This document shows positions 7,670-19,701 of a DNA stretch of 64,000 nt, piece after piece. Source of the DNA: Agrilactobacillus yilanensis (GTDB taxonomy: Bacteria > Bacillota > Bacilli > Lactobacillales > Lactobacillaceae). The position numbers were made by a program, and so were the translations under genes. Position 1 is the first letter of the stretch. Each line of letters starts with the position of its first letter. The notes below the pieces were generated by a model that was given only the letters and a program-made list of their open reading frames with translations, made no database searches and was not told the DNA's origin. The DNA lies in NCBI RefSeq assembly GCF_003946725.1, contig NZ_RHOY01000004.1:62001-126000 (forward strand). Direction: 5' to 3'.

Positions 7670-8134
7670 CTAATAGTAAGTAATATTGTAAATAATATTT
7701 ATTCGAATTTTATAATATACATTTAGTCATTTTTTATACAAAATTGGATTAACTCATCTTACTAAGTTGTCGCTGAAATTATAGTATGGATTATGAGAAA
7801 AGTAATCCTATAAAACTTGATTTTTTGTGCTTTATTTTTGATTGTCTGAAATGCGACATTACTAGGCATGCGGTAATAAAGCACAAAATTACCGTAATAT
7901 TTTGATAATATGCCAGTTAAAAAAATCAAGTCTGAATTGTCATCTTTGACAATCGAGACTTGATTTTCTTAAAATTTAAATCTTTATGAATAGAAAAAAT
8001 TTTATTTCAACGAATTGACCATGGTCAACTTAGTTATGATTATCATGACAGTGAGCATTTGTAACGAACAAATTAATATAGACGAGTGAAGCATTTCAAG
8101 GTGTAACGCATCTCTATTTCCGCTTTCTTGCATT
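7670..8134. other. Gene-free stretch with nested inverted repeats
   Basis: No supported gene. At 7815-7836 ACTTGATTTTTTGTGC continues into TTTATT. The inner reverse complement AATAAAGCACAAAA is at 7875-7888, and the outer reverse complement AAAAAATCAAGT is at 7920-7931. Then comes a compact hairpin, ATCAAGTCT...AGACTTGAT at 7925-7964, with T-rich tails on both strands, which can act as a terminator. The rest is A/T-rich. It may be debris of a small mobile element or an untranslated RNA. Confidence 0.5.
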
Positions 8135-8872
8135 TTAGATAGATTGTTTAGTTGGCCGTATTAGAATGTCACTAACAGACATGTTATCCGAAGTATCAAC
8201 GGCGTAAGCGACGGCAGTAGCAATCTGCTCAGGTTGAAGCCCATCAATTTCTTTGAAAAAGTCTTCCGCGTTTTTCTTTTCAGTTTGATTATTAATCGTA
8301 TTAAATAGCTCGGTTCCAGTGCTACCTGGGGAAATCATTGTGGTCTTGATGTTATTCTCGGCTTCTTCTTGGCGTAAACCATCCATGATGGCTCTTATTG
8401 CGAATTTTGTACCAGAATAGACTGCAGCACCGGGTAATACATGATGACCAGCAACTGAATCGGTAACAATGATATGACCGGATTGTTGTTGCTTCATAAT
8501 AGGTAATGTCGCAGCAATTCCGTTCAGTACACCCATGATATTAATATTTAGCATTCTTTGCCATTCATCACGACGACCTTCTGATAAAGGTGCAGTCGGC
8601 ATAATACCAGCGTTGTTGTAAAGAACGTCAATTTTGCCATATTTTTGTTTAGCGAAGTCAATAACTGCCTGTACTTGTTCAAAGTCAGTAACGTCTGCTT
8701 GCTTCACTGAAATTTCAGCATCAGGGCTTGACAATTTTAATGCTTCTAGTCGTTCAAGTCGGCGAGCGGCGATAATTAATTTTGCCCCTTTTTCGGCTAA
8801 TAAGTTAGTCGTGGCAGCGCCGATACCACTAGAAGCACCCATGATGATAATGACCTTATTTTTAATTGACAT
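8135..8872 (-). CDS. SDR-family oxidoreductase
   Basis: 245 residues, a classical short-chain dehydrogenase. The NAD(P)-binding GASSGIGAAT is near residue 13, NNAG near 88, and the catalytic YSGTK (Tyr and Lys) near 155, with a Ser before it in TDSVAGH. The Arg after the first strand (AARRLERL) suggests NADP preference. Similar enzymes reduce small ketones or aldehydes; substrate unknown. The ATG at 8872 is about 14 nt from the AAGGAG site, a long spacing. Last gene of the set divergent from lysR. Confidence 0.86.
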   Translation of the reverse strand: MSIKNKVIIIMGASSGIGAATTNLLAEKGAKLIIAARRLERLEALKLSSPDAEISVKQADVTDFEQVQAVIDFAKQKYGKIDVLYNNAGIMPTAPLSEGRRDEWQRMLNINIMGVLNGIAATLPIMKQQQSGHIIVTDSVAGHHVLPGAAVYSGTKFAIRAIMDGLRQEEAENNIKTTMISPGSTGTELFNTINNQTEKKNAEDFFKEIDGLQPEQIATAVAYAVDTSDNMSVSDILIRPTKQSI

Positions 8873-8961
8873 GATAACTTTTGGAACTCCTTTTAATATT
8901 ATCTCTCCCAATGGACAAACCATTCAGCTGTTTCATGATTCATAAATCGCGGCTTCCCATA

Positions 8962-9681
8962 CTAAAGTTCAACAGTGGCTAATGTTGCTAATTTGTGCAT
9001 GAGTTGTTGCTGCATGAGCTGATTATCTACACGTTCGTCATAACGAGATAGGCAGCCGTGATAATAATAATTGCCTGATTTACGTGCCTGAGTATCATTA
9101 CTGGCTGCCAACCAGACCTGTGATTGATAGCCTTGTTCTAGGTCATCATTGGCTGCTGAACCGCCCATGCGAGTCGGGACCCACCCAGGATCAACGGCGT
9201 TAACTAGTGTATCAGGCCACTTGTTTGCCACAGCTTTCATGAGTAATAGTAACGCAAGCTTTGAACCAGAATAATCAACTGTTGATTCTAAGTGGTCAAT
9301 ATCTAAGGCCGCACCCCGGTGCATGCCAGATGAAACATAAATAAGTCGTTTTGGTCGTTTGATAAGTGCAGTTAACATATAAGGCGCCATGATGTTAACG
9401 GCACTGGTTAACTGAGAATCAGGACTATCGACACCAGCATTATGAATAACGGCATCGAAGGGGCCCATTTGGTTTGCTTGTTGTGCAATTGATTGAATAT
9501 CAGCTAAATTGGACAGATCACCAATAACGACACCGGTTGCTGTTGGATTTTGGGCCATTGCGGCTTTTGCTCGATCCTGATTGCGGGCATGTAAAACAAC
9601 GTCATGATGCTGATTCAGAAGTGCCTTAGCTGCTAATGCACCTAATCCAGTTGAAGAACCGGTAATTAGAATTTTGTCCAT
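8962..9681 (-). CDS. SDR-family NAD(P)-dependent oxidoreductase
   Basis: 239 residues. TGSSTGLGALAAKALL at the N-terminus binds the cofactor, NAGV is near residue 86, and YSGSK near 136 holds the catalytic Tyr and Lys. The C-terminal half is shorter than in typical SDRs and ends in a region rich in Gln and Leu. Substrate unknown. Same strand as its neighbours, 13 nt downstream of the next NAD(P)-binding gene, with AGGAGG before the start. Confidence 0.83.
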   Translation of the reverse strand: MDKILITGSSTGLGALAAKALLNQHHDVVLHARNQDRAKAAMAQNPTATGVVIGDLSNLADIQSIAQQANQMGPFDAVIHNAGVDSPDSQLTSAVNIMAPYMLTALIKRPKRLIYVSSGMHRGAALDIDHLESTVDYSGSKLALLLLMKAVANKWPDTLVNAVDPGWVPTRMGGSAANDDLEQGYQSQVWLAASNDTQARKSGNYYYHGCLSRYDERVDNQLMQQQLMHKLATLATVEL

Positions 9682-9694
9682 AATGCTAAACCTC

Positions 9695-10324
9695 CTAGTT
9701 TAAAACGATAATTCTTTGTCGAATATAACGTTGTTGTTCAACTAAATCGATAATTGCTTTTGCCATATCCTTATAACTGATATACGACTTTAGCAAAGTA
9801 TTTAAATTCATATCCTCGCCGGCAATTTGGTATTGCCCAGTGTACTTACCATCTGGGTCGTAATTAAATGCAGGAGTCACATAAGTCCATGCCATATCAG
9901 AATATGAACGAATACGGTCCAAATTAGTAATCAATACCTCGGCTAACGGTAAATTAGCTTCTGGATAATCTGACCAATCACGTAGCATTTTGGTATGCTC
10001 ATCATTGATATACATTGTGCCGGCACCGCCAATTTTGATATATCGTGTAGTGGTTCCTTTAATCAAGTGCGCAATATGCATTGCCGTATCTGTATGAATG
10101 GGGAAGGTGTCTGGTGTCCAAGCACTGATTGCATCAATAATAACGTCATAACCAGCAATATCAGCAGCAGTTAAATCAAGTCCGCTCTTAATTAATTCAT
10201 GTTTGAACTTAATATCAGCGTGCTTTCGATGGGCAACGGCCAGAACGTCATGACCATTCTTTTCTGCAGTGGCCACCAATTCACGACCAGATTTACCATA
10301 AGCACCAATAACAATAATTTTCAT
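9695..10324 (-). CDS. NAD(P)H-binding protein (NmrA/SDR a5-like)
   Basis: 209 residues. It begins MKIIVIGAYGKSGRELV, a Rossmann glycine motif (GxxGxxG), and has the layout of atypical SDRs that bind NAD(P) but lack the YxxxK pair. Such proteins act as flavin or quinone reductase-like enzymes or redox sensors. Context (two SDRs, a transporter, a LysR regulator) suggests a role in a shared detoxification or redox response, which is inference. Confidence 0.8.
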   Translation of the reverse strand: MKIIVIGAYGKSGRELVATAEKNGHDVLAVAHRKHADIKFKHELIKSGLDLTAADIAGYDVIIDAISAWTPDTFPIHTDTAMHIAHLIKGTTTRYIKIGGAGTMYINDEHTKMLRDWSDYPEANLPLAEVLITNLDRIRSYSDMAWTYVTPAFNYDPDGKYTGQYQIAGEDMNLNTLLKSYISYKDMAKAIIDLVEQQRYIRQRIIVLN

Positions 10325-10354
10325 AAGCTTTGTCTCTCCTCTAGATAACTTTGA

Positions 10355-11296
10355 TTACGCCATAAAACGAATAATAACGACACCAGCGAGCATTACAATT
10401 AAACCGATAACTTTAATGAGACTCATGCTACGCTTTACTGCATGGAACATACCCAGTTGATCAATAACAGCGCTGAATAGCAATTGACCAAACAAGGCAA
10501 TGACAATGACTTGCCCGGTACCAATAAGTGGAACCAACCAAGCACTGAAAAAGATATATAAACTGCCACAGATCCCACCGAGTAAAATCCACCATTCACC
10601 TTTGCTAAGGCCATGACCAATCGAATGAAATCTTTCTTTAACTGGTGTTCCAAGGAACATCGTGATAAGGCTAAGTGTAATTGCACCAATCAGAAAAGCA
10701 ACGAAGGTCGCTTTAATTGGGGAATGTAGCACCGTTCCGAGCCGCCCGTTAATAGCAGTTTGAAAGCCAATGACCAGACCAGCAAAGATTCCTAGTAATT
10801 GCCAGAAAATTTGACTGCCATTTCGATTAGTCGTCGTTGTAAGTTTGTTTTTGTTTCCCAGCGCGACTGCCGCTAACATACCAAGTAGTACTAAAACTAG
10901 CCCTAGTAATTTTAGTGGCGTGATTTGAGAAATTGGTGAGTAGAATAAGCCAAACTGATCAACCAATGTTCCAGCTAAAATTTGCCCAAAAATAGGTAAA
11001 ACAGCGGTTTGAACACTTCCAAGTCTTGGAAAGAGTAAGATATTGACGGTTAATCCAAAAGCACCGGTAAACCCAACAATCCATAACCACCACGGATTAT
11101 GGGCAAAAGTGGTTAGCGGAATAAGAATTGGTGTTTTGGTTGCCACCATCAGAATCAATAAAAATAAAGCACCAACTGAAAATGAAATTGCCGAGGCCAT
11201 GAACGGCGTCTTGGTATATTTTCCTAGGCGTGAGTTAACGGCAGTTTGTGTGGCTACTGTTAAACCCATGAGTACGGGAATTGCAAATAAGAACAT
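10355..11296 (-). CDS. DMT-family transporter with tandem DUF606 (YdcZ) domains
   Basis: 313 residues, about ten membrane helices arranged as two homologous halves. The first half (MFLFAIPVLMGLTVATQTAVNSRLG) and the second (FAGLVIGFQTAINGRLG) share the same motif, which marks a duplicated YdcZ-type unit. Function of this exporter family is poorly defined; the genes usually lie beside a divergent regulator. First gene of the minus-strand group, with AGGAGG 6 nt before the ATG. Confidence 0.84.
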   Translation of the reverse strand: MFLFAIPVLMGLTVATQTAVNSRLGKYTKTPFMASAISFSVGALFLLILMVATKTPILIPLTTFAHNPWWLWIVGFTGAFGLTVNILLFPRLGSVQTAVLPIFGQILAGTLVDQFGLFYSPISQITPLKLLGLVLVLLGMLAAVALGNKNKLTTTTNRNGSQIFWQLLGIFAGLVIGFQTAINGRLGTVLHSPIKATFVAFLIGAITLSLITMFLGTPVKERFHSIGHGLSKGEWWILLGGICGSLYIFFSAWLVPLIGTGQVIVIALFGQLLFSAVIDQLGMFHAVKRSMSLIKVIGLIVMLAGVVIIRFMA

Positions 11297-11379
11297 TTTT
11301 ATTTCCTCCTAAATAACTAACTGTAATTAATAGTTTAACGATATTTAGGTTGTTCGGAAGAGACTAAAGTAGTAGAGTA

Positions 11380-11400
11380 GCATTAACTCAGAGTTAATGC
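11380..11400. promoter_or_regulatory. LysR-type operator palindrome
   Basis: GCATTAACTC and GAGTTAATGC flank a single central A: a perfect 21-bp inverted repeat in the divergent promoter region, 24 bp before the lysR start. It fits the T-N11-A type site through which LysR proteins control themselves and the divergent operon. Confidence 0.7.
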
Positions 11401-11423
11401 TGAGATGAGAGGAGTTATCAATA

Positions 11424-12320
11424 GTGCTGTCACAAACTTATTTAACATTTTTACAAGTCGTTCAGAGCGGTAGCTTTGCTAAAGCCGCCCAGAAACTATT
11501 CATTTCTCCAGTTTCAGTGATGAAACAGATGAATAACTTAGAAGATAGTCTTGAGTTAAAGCTATTTATTCGGACTAACCGAGGTGTCAAGTTAACTAAA
11601 GCTGGTGACTTTCTATACCAGAAGACCTACAAAATTAAAGCTACCGCAAATGACGCTATCAATGAGGCTAAGGCAGTTGGTGAACAAGAAAAGGTCGTCA
11701 TTAATTTGGGTGCGTCCTTTATGCGTCCTGCTGATCCTTTAATTGCTATTTGGCGTCAAGCTAGTGATGAACTTAAAAACTACAATTTGCGAATTGTGAG
11801 TTTTAATGACCAGGATGTGACGATGAAGAGTCCATCAACGGATATTGGCACAAAAATTGATTGTATTGTTGGGCCTTGTGATGCTGATCAATGGCTGGAA
11901 CATTATAGTATCTATGTATTAGGTTATGAATGCTTTAAAGTTGCGGTACCTTTAGGGAATCGTTTAGCACAAAAAGATTTGATATCATTGGATGATTTAG
12001 ACGGCAAAACGTTGGTGATGCCACCATTAGAAGCAAGTGTCGTTAGAAAAATGTGCCAAGATTTGAGTACGTCTCACCCAGCAATAAACATTATTAACAC
12101 TGAGCGTTACTATTCACCTAACACATTTAATGACTATGCGGATACCTTAGTTTTGACACGTGAGTCATTTGAAAATCTAGCACCAACCCATCGAATGATG
12201 ACTGTTGATTGGAATTATAGATCGCCATACGGCATTATATTTGCTAAAAATCCATCTAGGAAGATGAAAAATTTCACAAAAATATTAAGGCAAACCGTAG
12301 CGCAATATGCGAACCACTAA
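11424..12320 (+). CDS. LysR-family transcriptional regulator
   Basis: 298 residues. The N-terminal winged helix-turn-helix shows SGSFAKAAQKLFISPVSVMK (about residues 17-36), followed by the linker helix and a substrate-binding domain that is shorter in conserved motifs than usual. LysR proteins activate a divergent operon on binding a small effector. The start is a GTG at 11424, 9 nt after GGAG. The divergent partner genes are the DMT transporter and three oxidoreductases. Confidence 0.88.
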   Translation: MLSQTYLTFLQVVQSGSFAKAAQKLFISPVSVMKQMNNLEDSLELKLFIRTNRGVKLTKAGDFLYQKTYKIKATANDAINEAKAVGEQEKVVINLGASFMRPADPLIAIWRQASDELKNYNLRIVSFNDQDVTMKSPSTDIGTKIDCIVGPCDADQWLEHYSIYVLGYECFKVAVPLGNRLAQKDLISLDDLDGKTLVMPPLEASVVRKMCQDLSTSHPAINIINTERYYSPNTFNDYADTLVLTRESFENLAPTHRMMTVDWNYRSPYGIIFAKNPSRKMKNFTKILRQTVAQYANH

Positions 12321-12387
12321 CATAGAAATTTGTTAGTATTCAGTTGAGTTAAACATAACTAAAGTGCCTTGAATAATTAAATAACAA

Positions 12388-12416
12388 AAAGGCCTCCCGC
12401 GGTCGGGGAGACCTTC
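12388..12416 (-). terminator. Intrinsic terminator-like hairpin
   Basis: AAGGTCTCCCCG pairs with CGGGAGGCCTT and is followed on the minus strand by TTTTTG. No minus-strand gene lies directly upstream, so it may back up the suf terminator at 12614-12662. Confidence 0.6.
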
Positions 12417-12484
12417 AAAGGATAAAAATTATCCTTCAACACCATTTGACAAACTTCCAAATAATTTTAATTGCTTACAAGTAG

Positions 12485-12586
12485 TATAGAGAACATCAGG
12501 TCTATAACTACTTCTATCCTGAACGTGAAGAACGCGGTGCAGATCAATTCGCACAGTTCATTGAGAAAGAGAAATATTTGTTTTAA
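12485..12586 (+). pseudogene. Remnant of an unidentified gene
   Basis: 33 codons read YREHQVYNYFYPEREERG and end FIEKEKYLF before a TAA. Composition and codon use look like real coding sequence, but there is no start codon with a ribosome binding site and a TAG stands directly upstream. I do not recognise the family. Likely the 3' end of a gene lost by deletion between lysR and the suf operon. Confidence 0.4.
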
Positions 12587-12613
12587 TCGCCGTTGTAGTT
12601 AGTTTACTTTTTC

Positions 12614-12662
12614 GAAAAAAAGAAGTACCAGAAACATTGATAAATCAACATTTCTAGCACTT
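12614..12662 (-). terminator. Intrinsic terminator of the suf operon
   Basis: On the minus strand AAGTGCTAGAAATGTTGAT pairs imperfectly with ATCAATGTTTCTGGTACTT and is followed by a long T run, just past the sufB stop. Confidence 0.8.
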
Positions 12663-12671
12663 AAATTGGCG

Positions 12672-14108
12672 TTAGCCTACACTGCCTTCCATTTCATAAC
12701 TAATCAAACGATTCAATTCAACCGCATATTCCATAGGTAATTCTTTTGTAAATGGTTCTACGAAGCCCATGATAATCATTTCGGTAGCTTTTTCTTCAGA
12801 AATTCCCCGAGTCATCAAATAGTACAATTGTTCTTCTGAAATCTTAGAAACTTTCGCTTCGTGTTCCATTGAAACATTACCATTTTTGATTTGGTTATAA
12901 GGAATTGTATCTGAACTAGACTTTTCATCCATGATGATGGTATCACATTCAACATGGGCAAAAGAGCCATCACTCTTACGACCAAACCGGACAGTCCCCC
13001 GGTAATCCACAGCACCGCCATCTTTAGCAATTGACTTAGAAACAATTGAAGAAGATGTTTCAGGGGCATTATGAATCATTCTAGCTCCGGCATCTTGGTC
13101 AACGCCTTCACCGGCAACGGCGATGGACAACATTGTGCCGTGAGCACCGCGACCATTCAAATAAACACTTGGATATTTCATAGTAATCTTAGAACCTAAG
13201 TTACCATCAACCCATTCCATTGTCCCGTTTTCTAAAGCTTGGGCCCGTTTAGTTTCCAAACTATAAACGTTTTTAGACCAGTTCTGAATGGTTGTATAAC
13301 GGCAATAAGCGTCTTTTAAGACGTTTACTTCAACAACTGCTGCATGCAAACTATCAGAAGAATAATTTGGTGCTGTACAGCCTTCAACGTAATTGACACT
13401 GCCGCCTTCATCAACAATGATCATAGTTCTTTCAAACTGACCAGAATTTTCGGCATTGATTCGGAAATAAGACTGCATTGGTGTATCCGTTTTAACGCCC
13501 TTTGGTACATAGATAAATGTCCCGCCAGACCAAACAGCTGAATTCAAAGCTGCAAATTTATTATCTGAAGGTGGAACTAATTTAGCCCAATATTGTTTTA
13601 CCAAATCTGGGTATTCTTTTAAAGCTGTATCCATGTCGGTAAAGATAATCCCTAATTTTTGGAATTCATCTTTCATATTATGGTAAACCACTTCAGATTC
13701 ATATTGTGCTGAAGAACCTGCCAAATATTTACGTTCAGCTTCAGGGACGCCTAGTTTTTCAAAAGTATCTTTGATTTCTTCAGGTACATCGTCCCAATCA
13801 CGGTATTTCTTATCCGTTGCGGTTTGGAAATACAACATGTTCTTTAAATCCAAATCAGATAAATCTGGGCCAAATTCTGGCATTGGTAGTTTCTTATAAA
13901 GTTCATAAGACTTCAAACGGAAATCTAACATCCATTTTGGTTCTTTTTTATGCGCAGAAATTTGCCGTACAATATCTTCAGTCAAGCCACGGCCTGTTGA
14001 AAATGTTGGTTTCACATCATCACTAAAACCGTAATCATAATCTTCTTCTAATGTTGGTACCGAAGAAAGCATTTCTTCGTTATTTTTTGTATTTTTAGTA
14101 TCTGCCAT
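12672..14108 (-). CDS. sufB: Fe-S cluster assembly scaffold SufB
   Basis: 478 residues, the usual SufB length. SufB with SufC and SufD forms the scaffold complex on which iron-sulfur clusters are built. The beta-helix core carries VEGCTAPNY (a Cys near residue 240) and the C-terminus ends in the family pattern [20 protein letters not shown]. Last gene of sufC-D-S-U-B, one base after sufU. Starts at an ATG with AAGGAGGGTG before it. Confidence 0.96.
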   Translation of the reverse strand: MADTKNTKNNEEMLSSVPTLEEDYDYGFSDDVKPTFSTGRGLTEDIVRQISAHKKEPKWMLDFRLKSYELYKKLPMPEFGPDLSDLDLKNMLYFQTATDKKYRDWDDVPEEIKDTFEKLGVPEAERKYLAGSSAQYESEVVYHNMKDEFQKLGIIFTDMDTALKEYPDLVKQYWAKLVPPSDNKFAALNSAVWSGGTFIYVPKGVKTDTPMQSYFRINAENSGQFERTMIIVDEGGSVNYVEGCTAPNYSSDSLHAAVVEVNVLKDAYCRYTTIQNWSKNVYSLETKRAQALENGTMEWVDGNLGSKITMKYPSVYLNGRGAHGTMLSIAVAGEGVDQDAGARMIHNAPETSSSIVSKSIAKDGGAVDYRGTVRFGRKSDGSFAHVECDTIIMDEKSSSDTIPYNQIKNGNVSMEHEAKVSKISEEQLYYLMTRGISEEKATEMIIMGFVEPFTKELPMEYAVELNRLISYEMEGSVG

Positions 14109-17107
<2,999 letters not shown>

Positions 17108-17110
17108 GCC

Positions 17111-17914
17111 TTAATCCTCCTTTTTGTTATCGTCCGTCAAACTAACATCGATGCCTAACTCATCGCGTAATCCAGCGTAACCTTCATCTTCAAGTTTTTT
17201 AGCTAAGTCTGGGCCACCAGTCTTAACAACGCGGCCATCCATAATAATATGCACAAAATCTGGCACGATGTAGTTTAATAACCGTTGATAGTGGGTAATG
17301 ATTAATGAACCAAAATCAGCACCACGTAGAGAATTAACACCTTTAGAAACAACTTGCAAGGCATCAATATCTAAACCAGAGTCAATTTCATCCAAAATGG
17401 CAAAAGATGGATGGATCATCATCAATTGTAAAATTTCATTACGTTTCTTTTCACCACCGGAAAAACCATGGTTTAAGTAACGTTCAGCCATTTCTTCATC
17501 CATATCCAAAATTTTCATGTTTTTATCTAACCGTTTTAGGAAATTCATCACTGAAATTTGATCATCTTCTGCACGGCGAGCATTGATCGCTGCGCGCATA
17601 AATTCAGCATTCGTGACTCCGGCAATTTCAGCAGGATATTGCATTGCTAAAAATAGCCCAGCACGTGCCCGTTCATCAACTGGCATCTCTAAGATGCTCT
17701 TGCCATCTAATAAAATATCCCCTTGTGTTACTTTATATGTTGGGTTACCCATAATTGTTTCGGATAACGTTGATTTCCCTGTTCCGTTAGGGCCCATAAT
17801 GGCATGAATCTCACCAGTAGACATGGTTAAATTAACGCCCTTAAGAATTTCCTGGTACCCTTCCTCTTGTGTGTCGATACCGACGTGAAGATCTTTAACT
17901 TCTAATGTAGACAT
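17111..17914 (-). CDS. sufC: Fe-S cluster assembly ATPase SufC
   Basis: 267 residues, an ABC-type ATPase. Walker A is GPNGTGKST near residue 40, the signature is FSGGEKKR near 150, and Walker B is FAILDEIDSGLD near 172. It drives shape changes in SufBD. The ATG at 17914 is preceded by GGAGG and 9 nt; the longer frame starts before that site. First gene of the operon, with its promoter just upstream. Confidence 0.96.
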   Translation of the reverse strand: MSTLEVKDLHVGIDTQEEGYQEILKGVNLTMSTGEIHAIMGPNGTGKSTLSETIMGNPTYKVTQGDILLDGKSILEMPVDERARAGLFLAMQYPAEIAGVTNAEFMRAAINARRAEDDQISVMNFLKRLDKNMKILDMDEEMAERYLNHGFSGGEKKRNEILQLMMIHPSFAILDEIDSGLDIDALQVVSKGVNSLRGADFGSLIITHYQRLLNYIVPDFVHIIMDGRVVKTGGPDLAKKLEDEGYAGLRDELGIDVSLTDDNKKED

Positions 17915-17957
17915 ATACTTGAACCTCCATAGGTGAAATAAAATACTCAATAGTCTT

Positions 17958-17986
17958 ATTCTAAGCTAAATGAGAACCGTTTTCAA
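17958..17986 (-). promoter_or_regulatory. Promoter of the suf operon
   Basis: On the minus strand TTGAAA, 17 nt spacer, TAGAAT, about 45 nt upstream of the sufC start. Confidence 0.7.
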
Positions 17987-18002
17987 TCATTTTAAAATGA
18001 TT
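17985..18002. promoter_or_regulatory. Palindrome at the -35 region of suf
   Basis: AATCATTTT and AAAATGATT make a perfect 18-bp inverted repeat that touches the -35 hexamer of the suf promoter. Its A/T-rich symmetric form is compatible with a Fur/PerR-class metalloregulator or other dimeric regulator; identity is inference. Confidence 0.5.
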
Positions 18003-18085
18003 ATTGATAAAAATATAGTTTATCTAAATATTTTTTTGAAAGCCATTACAATTTTTATTTCTAAAGGCCTTTACTATCAGCCTAG

Positions 18086-18127
18086 ATCACAAAAAAATCC
18101 TTGAGTCATCGCTGCCTCAGGGATTTT
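18086..18127 (-). terminator. Intrinsic terminator of the met operon
   Basis: AAAAATCCCTGAG and CTCAAGGATTTTTTT pair around a short loop, with a T run on the minus strand, just after the metQ stop. Confidence 0.8.
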
Positions 18128-18140
18128 TATTTTTTATAAA

Positions 18141-18971
18141 TTAGTCTTTAACTGGTAAAATGGCACCTTTATATTTCTTTTCAATCCATTGTTGTGTACT
18201 TTTAGATTTCAAAGCCTTTACTAATTTCTTAATTGCAGGTTTCTTTTCATCACCTTTACGTACGGCAATAATATTCCCATAAGGTGAAGAGCTCTTTTCT
18301 AAAGCAATGGCATCTTTAGTTGGATCCAATTTAGCACCAACGGCATAGTTGGCATTAATTGCTACTAAAGTACCTTCATCTTTATCCAATAGTTCAGGCA
18401 TCAATTTTGGTTCAAAATCATATTCAAACTTTAATTTCTTAGGGTTCTTAGCAATATCTTTGAAAGTTGCATCTGTGGCCTTAACCCCTTTTTTCAAAGT
18501 GATTAATTTTGCATCTTTTAAGATCGTCAAAACCCGACCCCAGTCAGGTTTGTTGTTGCTGACCAAAACTTTAGAACCTTTTTTCACTTTTGAAAGTTTC
18601 TTAACTTCATTGGAATAAATGCCAATTGGTTCGATGTGAATTGCACCGGCATTAACAATATCTGTTTTATTTTTCTTGTTGTAATCTTCTAAAAACGGAA
18701 TGTGTTGGAAATAGTTGGCATCAATATCTTTGGATAATAAAGCTTTATTAGGCATTACATAATCCGTAAATTTCTTGATTTTTAAATTGACGCCTTCTTT
18801 TTTCAATTGCGGTTGAACATGTTTCAAAATTTCAGCATGAGGGACAGGAGATGCCCCCACCGTAATTGTTGTAGCTGCTTTTGCTGTAGCGGTTTGTCCA
18901 CCGGCAAAAACAAGTAAAGCCGCCCCAACGGCTGTGAAAGTTAATGCTAAAGTTCTTTTCAAATTCTTCAT
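18141..18971 (-). CDS. metQ: Methionine ABC transporter substrate-binding protein
   Basis: 276 residues of the NlpA/MetQ family, with TITVGASPVPHAEIL after the signal peptide, VMPNKALLSKDIDANYFQH and ANYAVGAKLDP. It captures methionine for MetNI. The signal peptide has a basic start and hydrophobic core but reads LLVFAGGQTATAKA: there is no cysteine, so the usual lipobox is absent and a signal peptidase I site (TAKA) is likelier. How it is held at the membrane is unclear. Last gene of metN-metI-metQ. Confidence 0.93.
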   Translation of the reverse strand: MKNLKRTLALTFTAVGAALLVFAGGQTATAKAATTITVGASPVPHAEILKHVQPQLKKEGVNLKIKKFTDYVMPNKALLSKDIDANYFQHIPFLEDYNKKNKTDIVNAGAIHIEPIGIYSNEVKKLSKVKKGSKVLVSNNKPDWGRVLTILKDAKLITLKKGVKATDATFKDIAKNPKKLKFEYDFEPKLMPELLDKDEGTLVAINANYAVGAKLDPTKDAIALEKSSSPYGNIIAVRKGDEKKPAIKKLVKALKSKSTQQWIEKKYKGAILPVKD

Positions 18972-19002
18972 GATCTAATTCCTCCAATAAATATATTAAT
19001 TA

Positions 19003-19701
19003 TTAAGCGACCGAACGCTTATCAATTTTACGAACTGTGAAATCCCCAATGGCTTGGAAAATAAAGACAATAATCAAAATAACAACGGTAGAGGTCAGGG
19101 TAACGGCATTTTGGTTGGCCTGGAACCCATCTTGATAGGCTAAGTTACCTAACCCACCAGCACCAATCACACCCGCCATAGCAGTGTAACCAATTAATGA
19201 AATCCCGGTTACTGTAATACCTGAAATAATTGCTGGTAAACTTTCCGGCAACAAGACTTTCCACATCACTTGCAGCTTGCTAGCCCCCATCGCTTCGGCG
19301 GCTTCAATCACACCTGCATCGACTTCATGAAAGCCGATTTCAACCATCCGTGCATAAAACGGTGCTGCTGAGATGATCAATGATGGCATTGCTGCTCTAG
19401 GGCCAATAATTGTACCGGTAATTTGCTTCGTAATCGGAATTAACAGTACGATTAAAATAATAAATGGGATTGACCGGAAAACATTAACTAAAATGGCGGT
19501 TATTTTATTTAAAATAAAAGCGCCAGCACTGTGTTTCCCAGTTGTTTCATAAAGTAATAAGCCTAAAATAATACCGAATATAAAGACAAATACTACTGAA
19601 AATAAAGTCATCCAAACGGTTTCTCCCGTTGCTGTCCACAAAGCCTGCCAATCGACTTGTGAGAAATCAAAATATGACGCTAAGCTATTTGGATCTGCCA
19701 C
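19003..19701 (-). CDS. metI: Methionine ABC transporter permease
   Basis: 232 residues with five to six membrane helices. The cytoplasmic coupling loop is [20 protein letters not shown] (about residues 140-160), which contacts MetN. Overlaps metN by 17 nt; together with MetQ it imports D/L-methionine. Confidence 0.94.
   Translation of the reverse strand: MADPNSLASYFDFSQVDWQALWTATGETVWMTLFSVVFVFIFGIILGLLLYETTGKHSAGAFILNKITAILVNVFRSIPFIILIVLLIPITKQITGTIIGPRAAMPSLIISAAPFYARMVEIGFHEVDAGVIEAAEAMGASKLQVMWKVLLPESLPAIISGITVTGISLIGYTAMAGVIGAGGLGNLAYQDGFQANQNAVTLTSTVVILIIVFIFQAIGDFTVRKIDKRSVA

Noticed and set aside
12388-12416. Terminator for lysR on the plus strand
   Set aside because: The plus-strand tail has no T run; it fits the minus strand.
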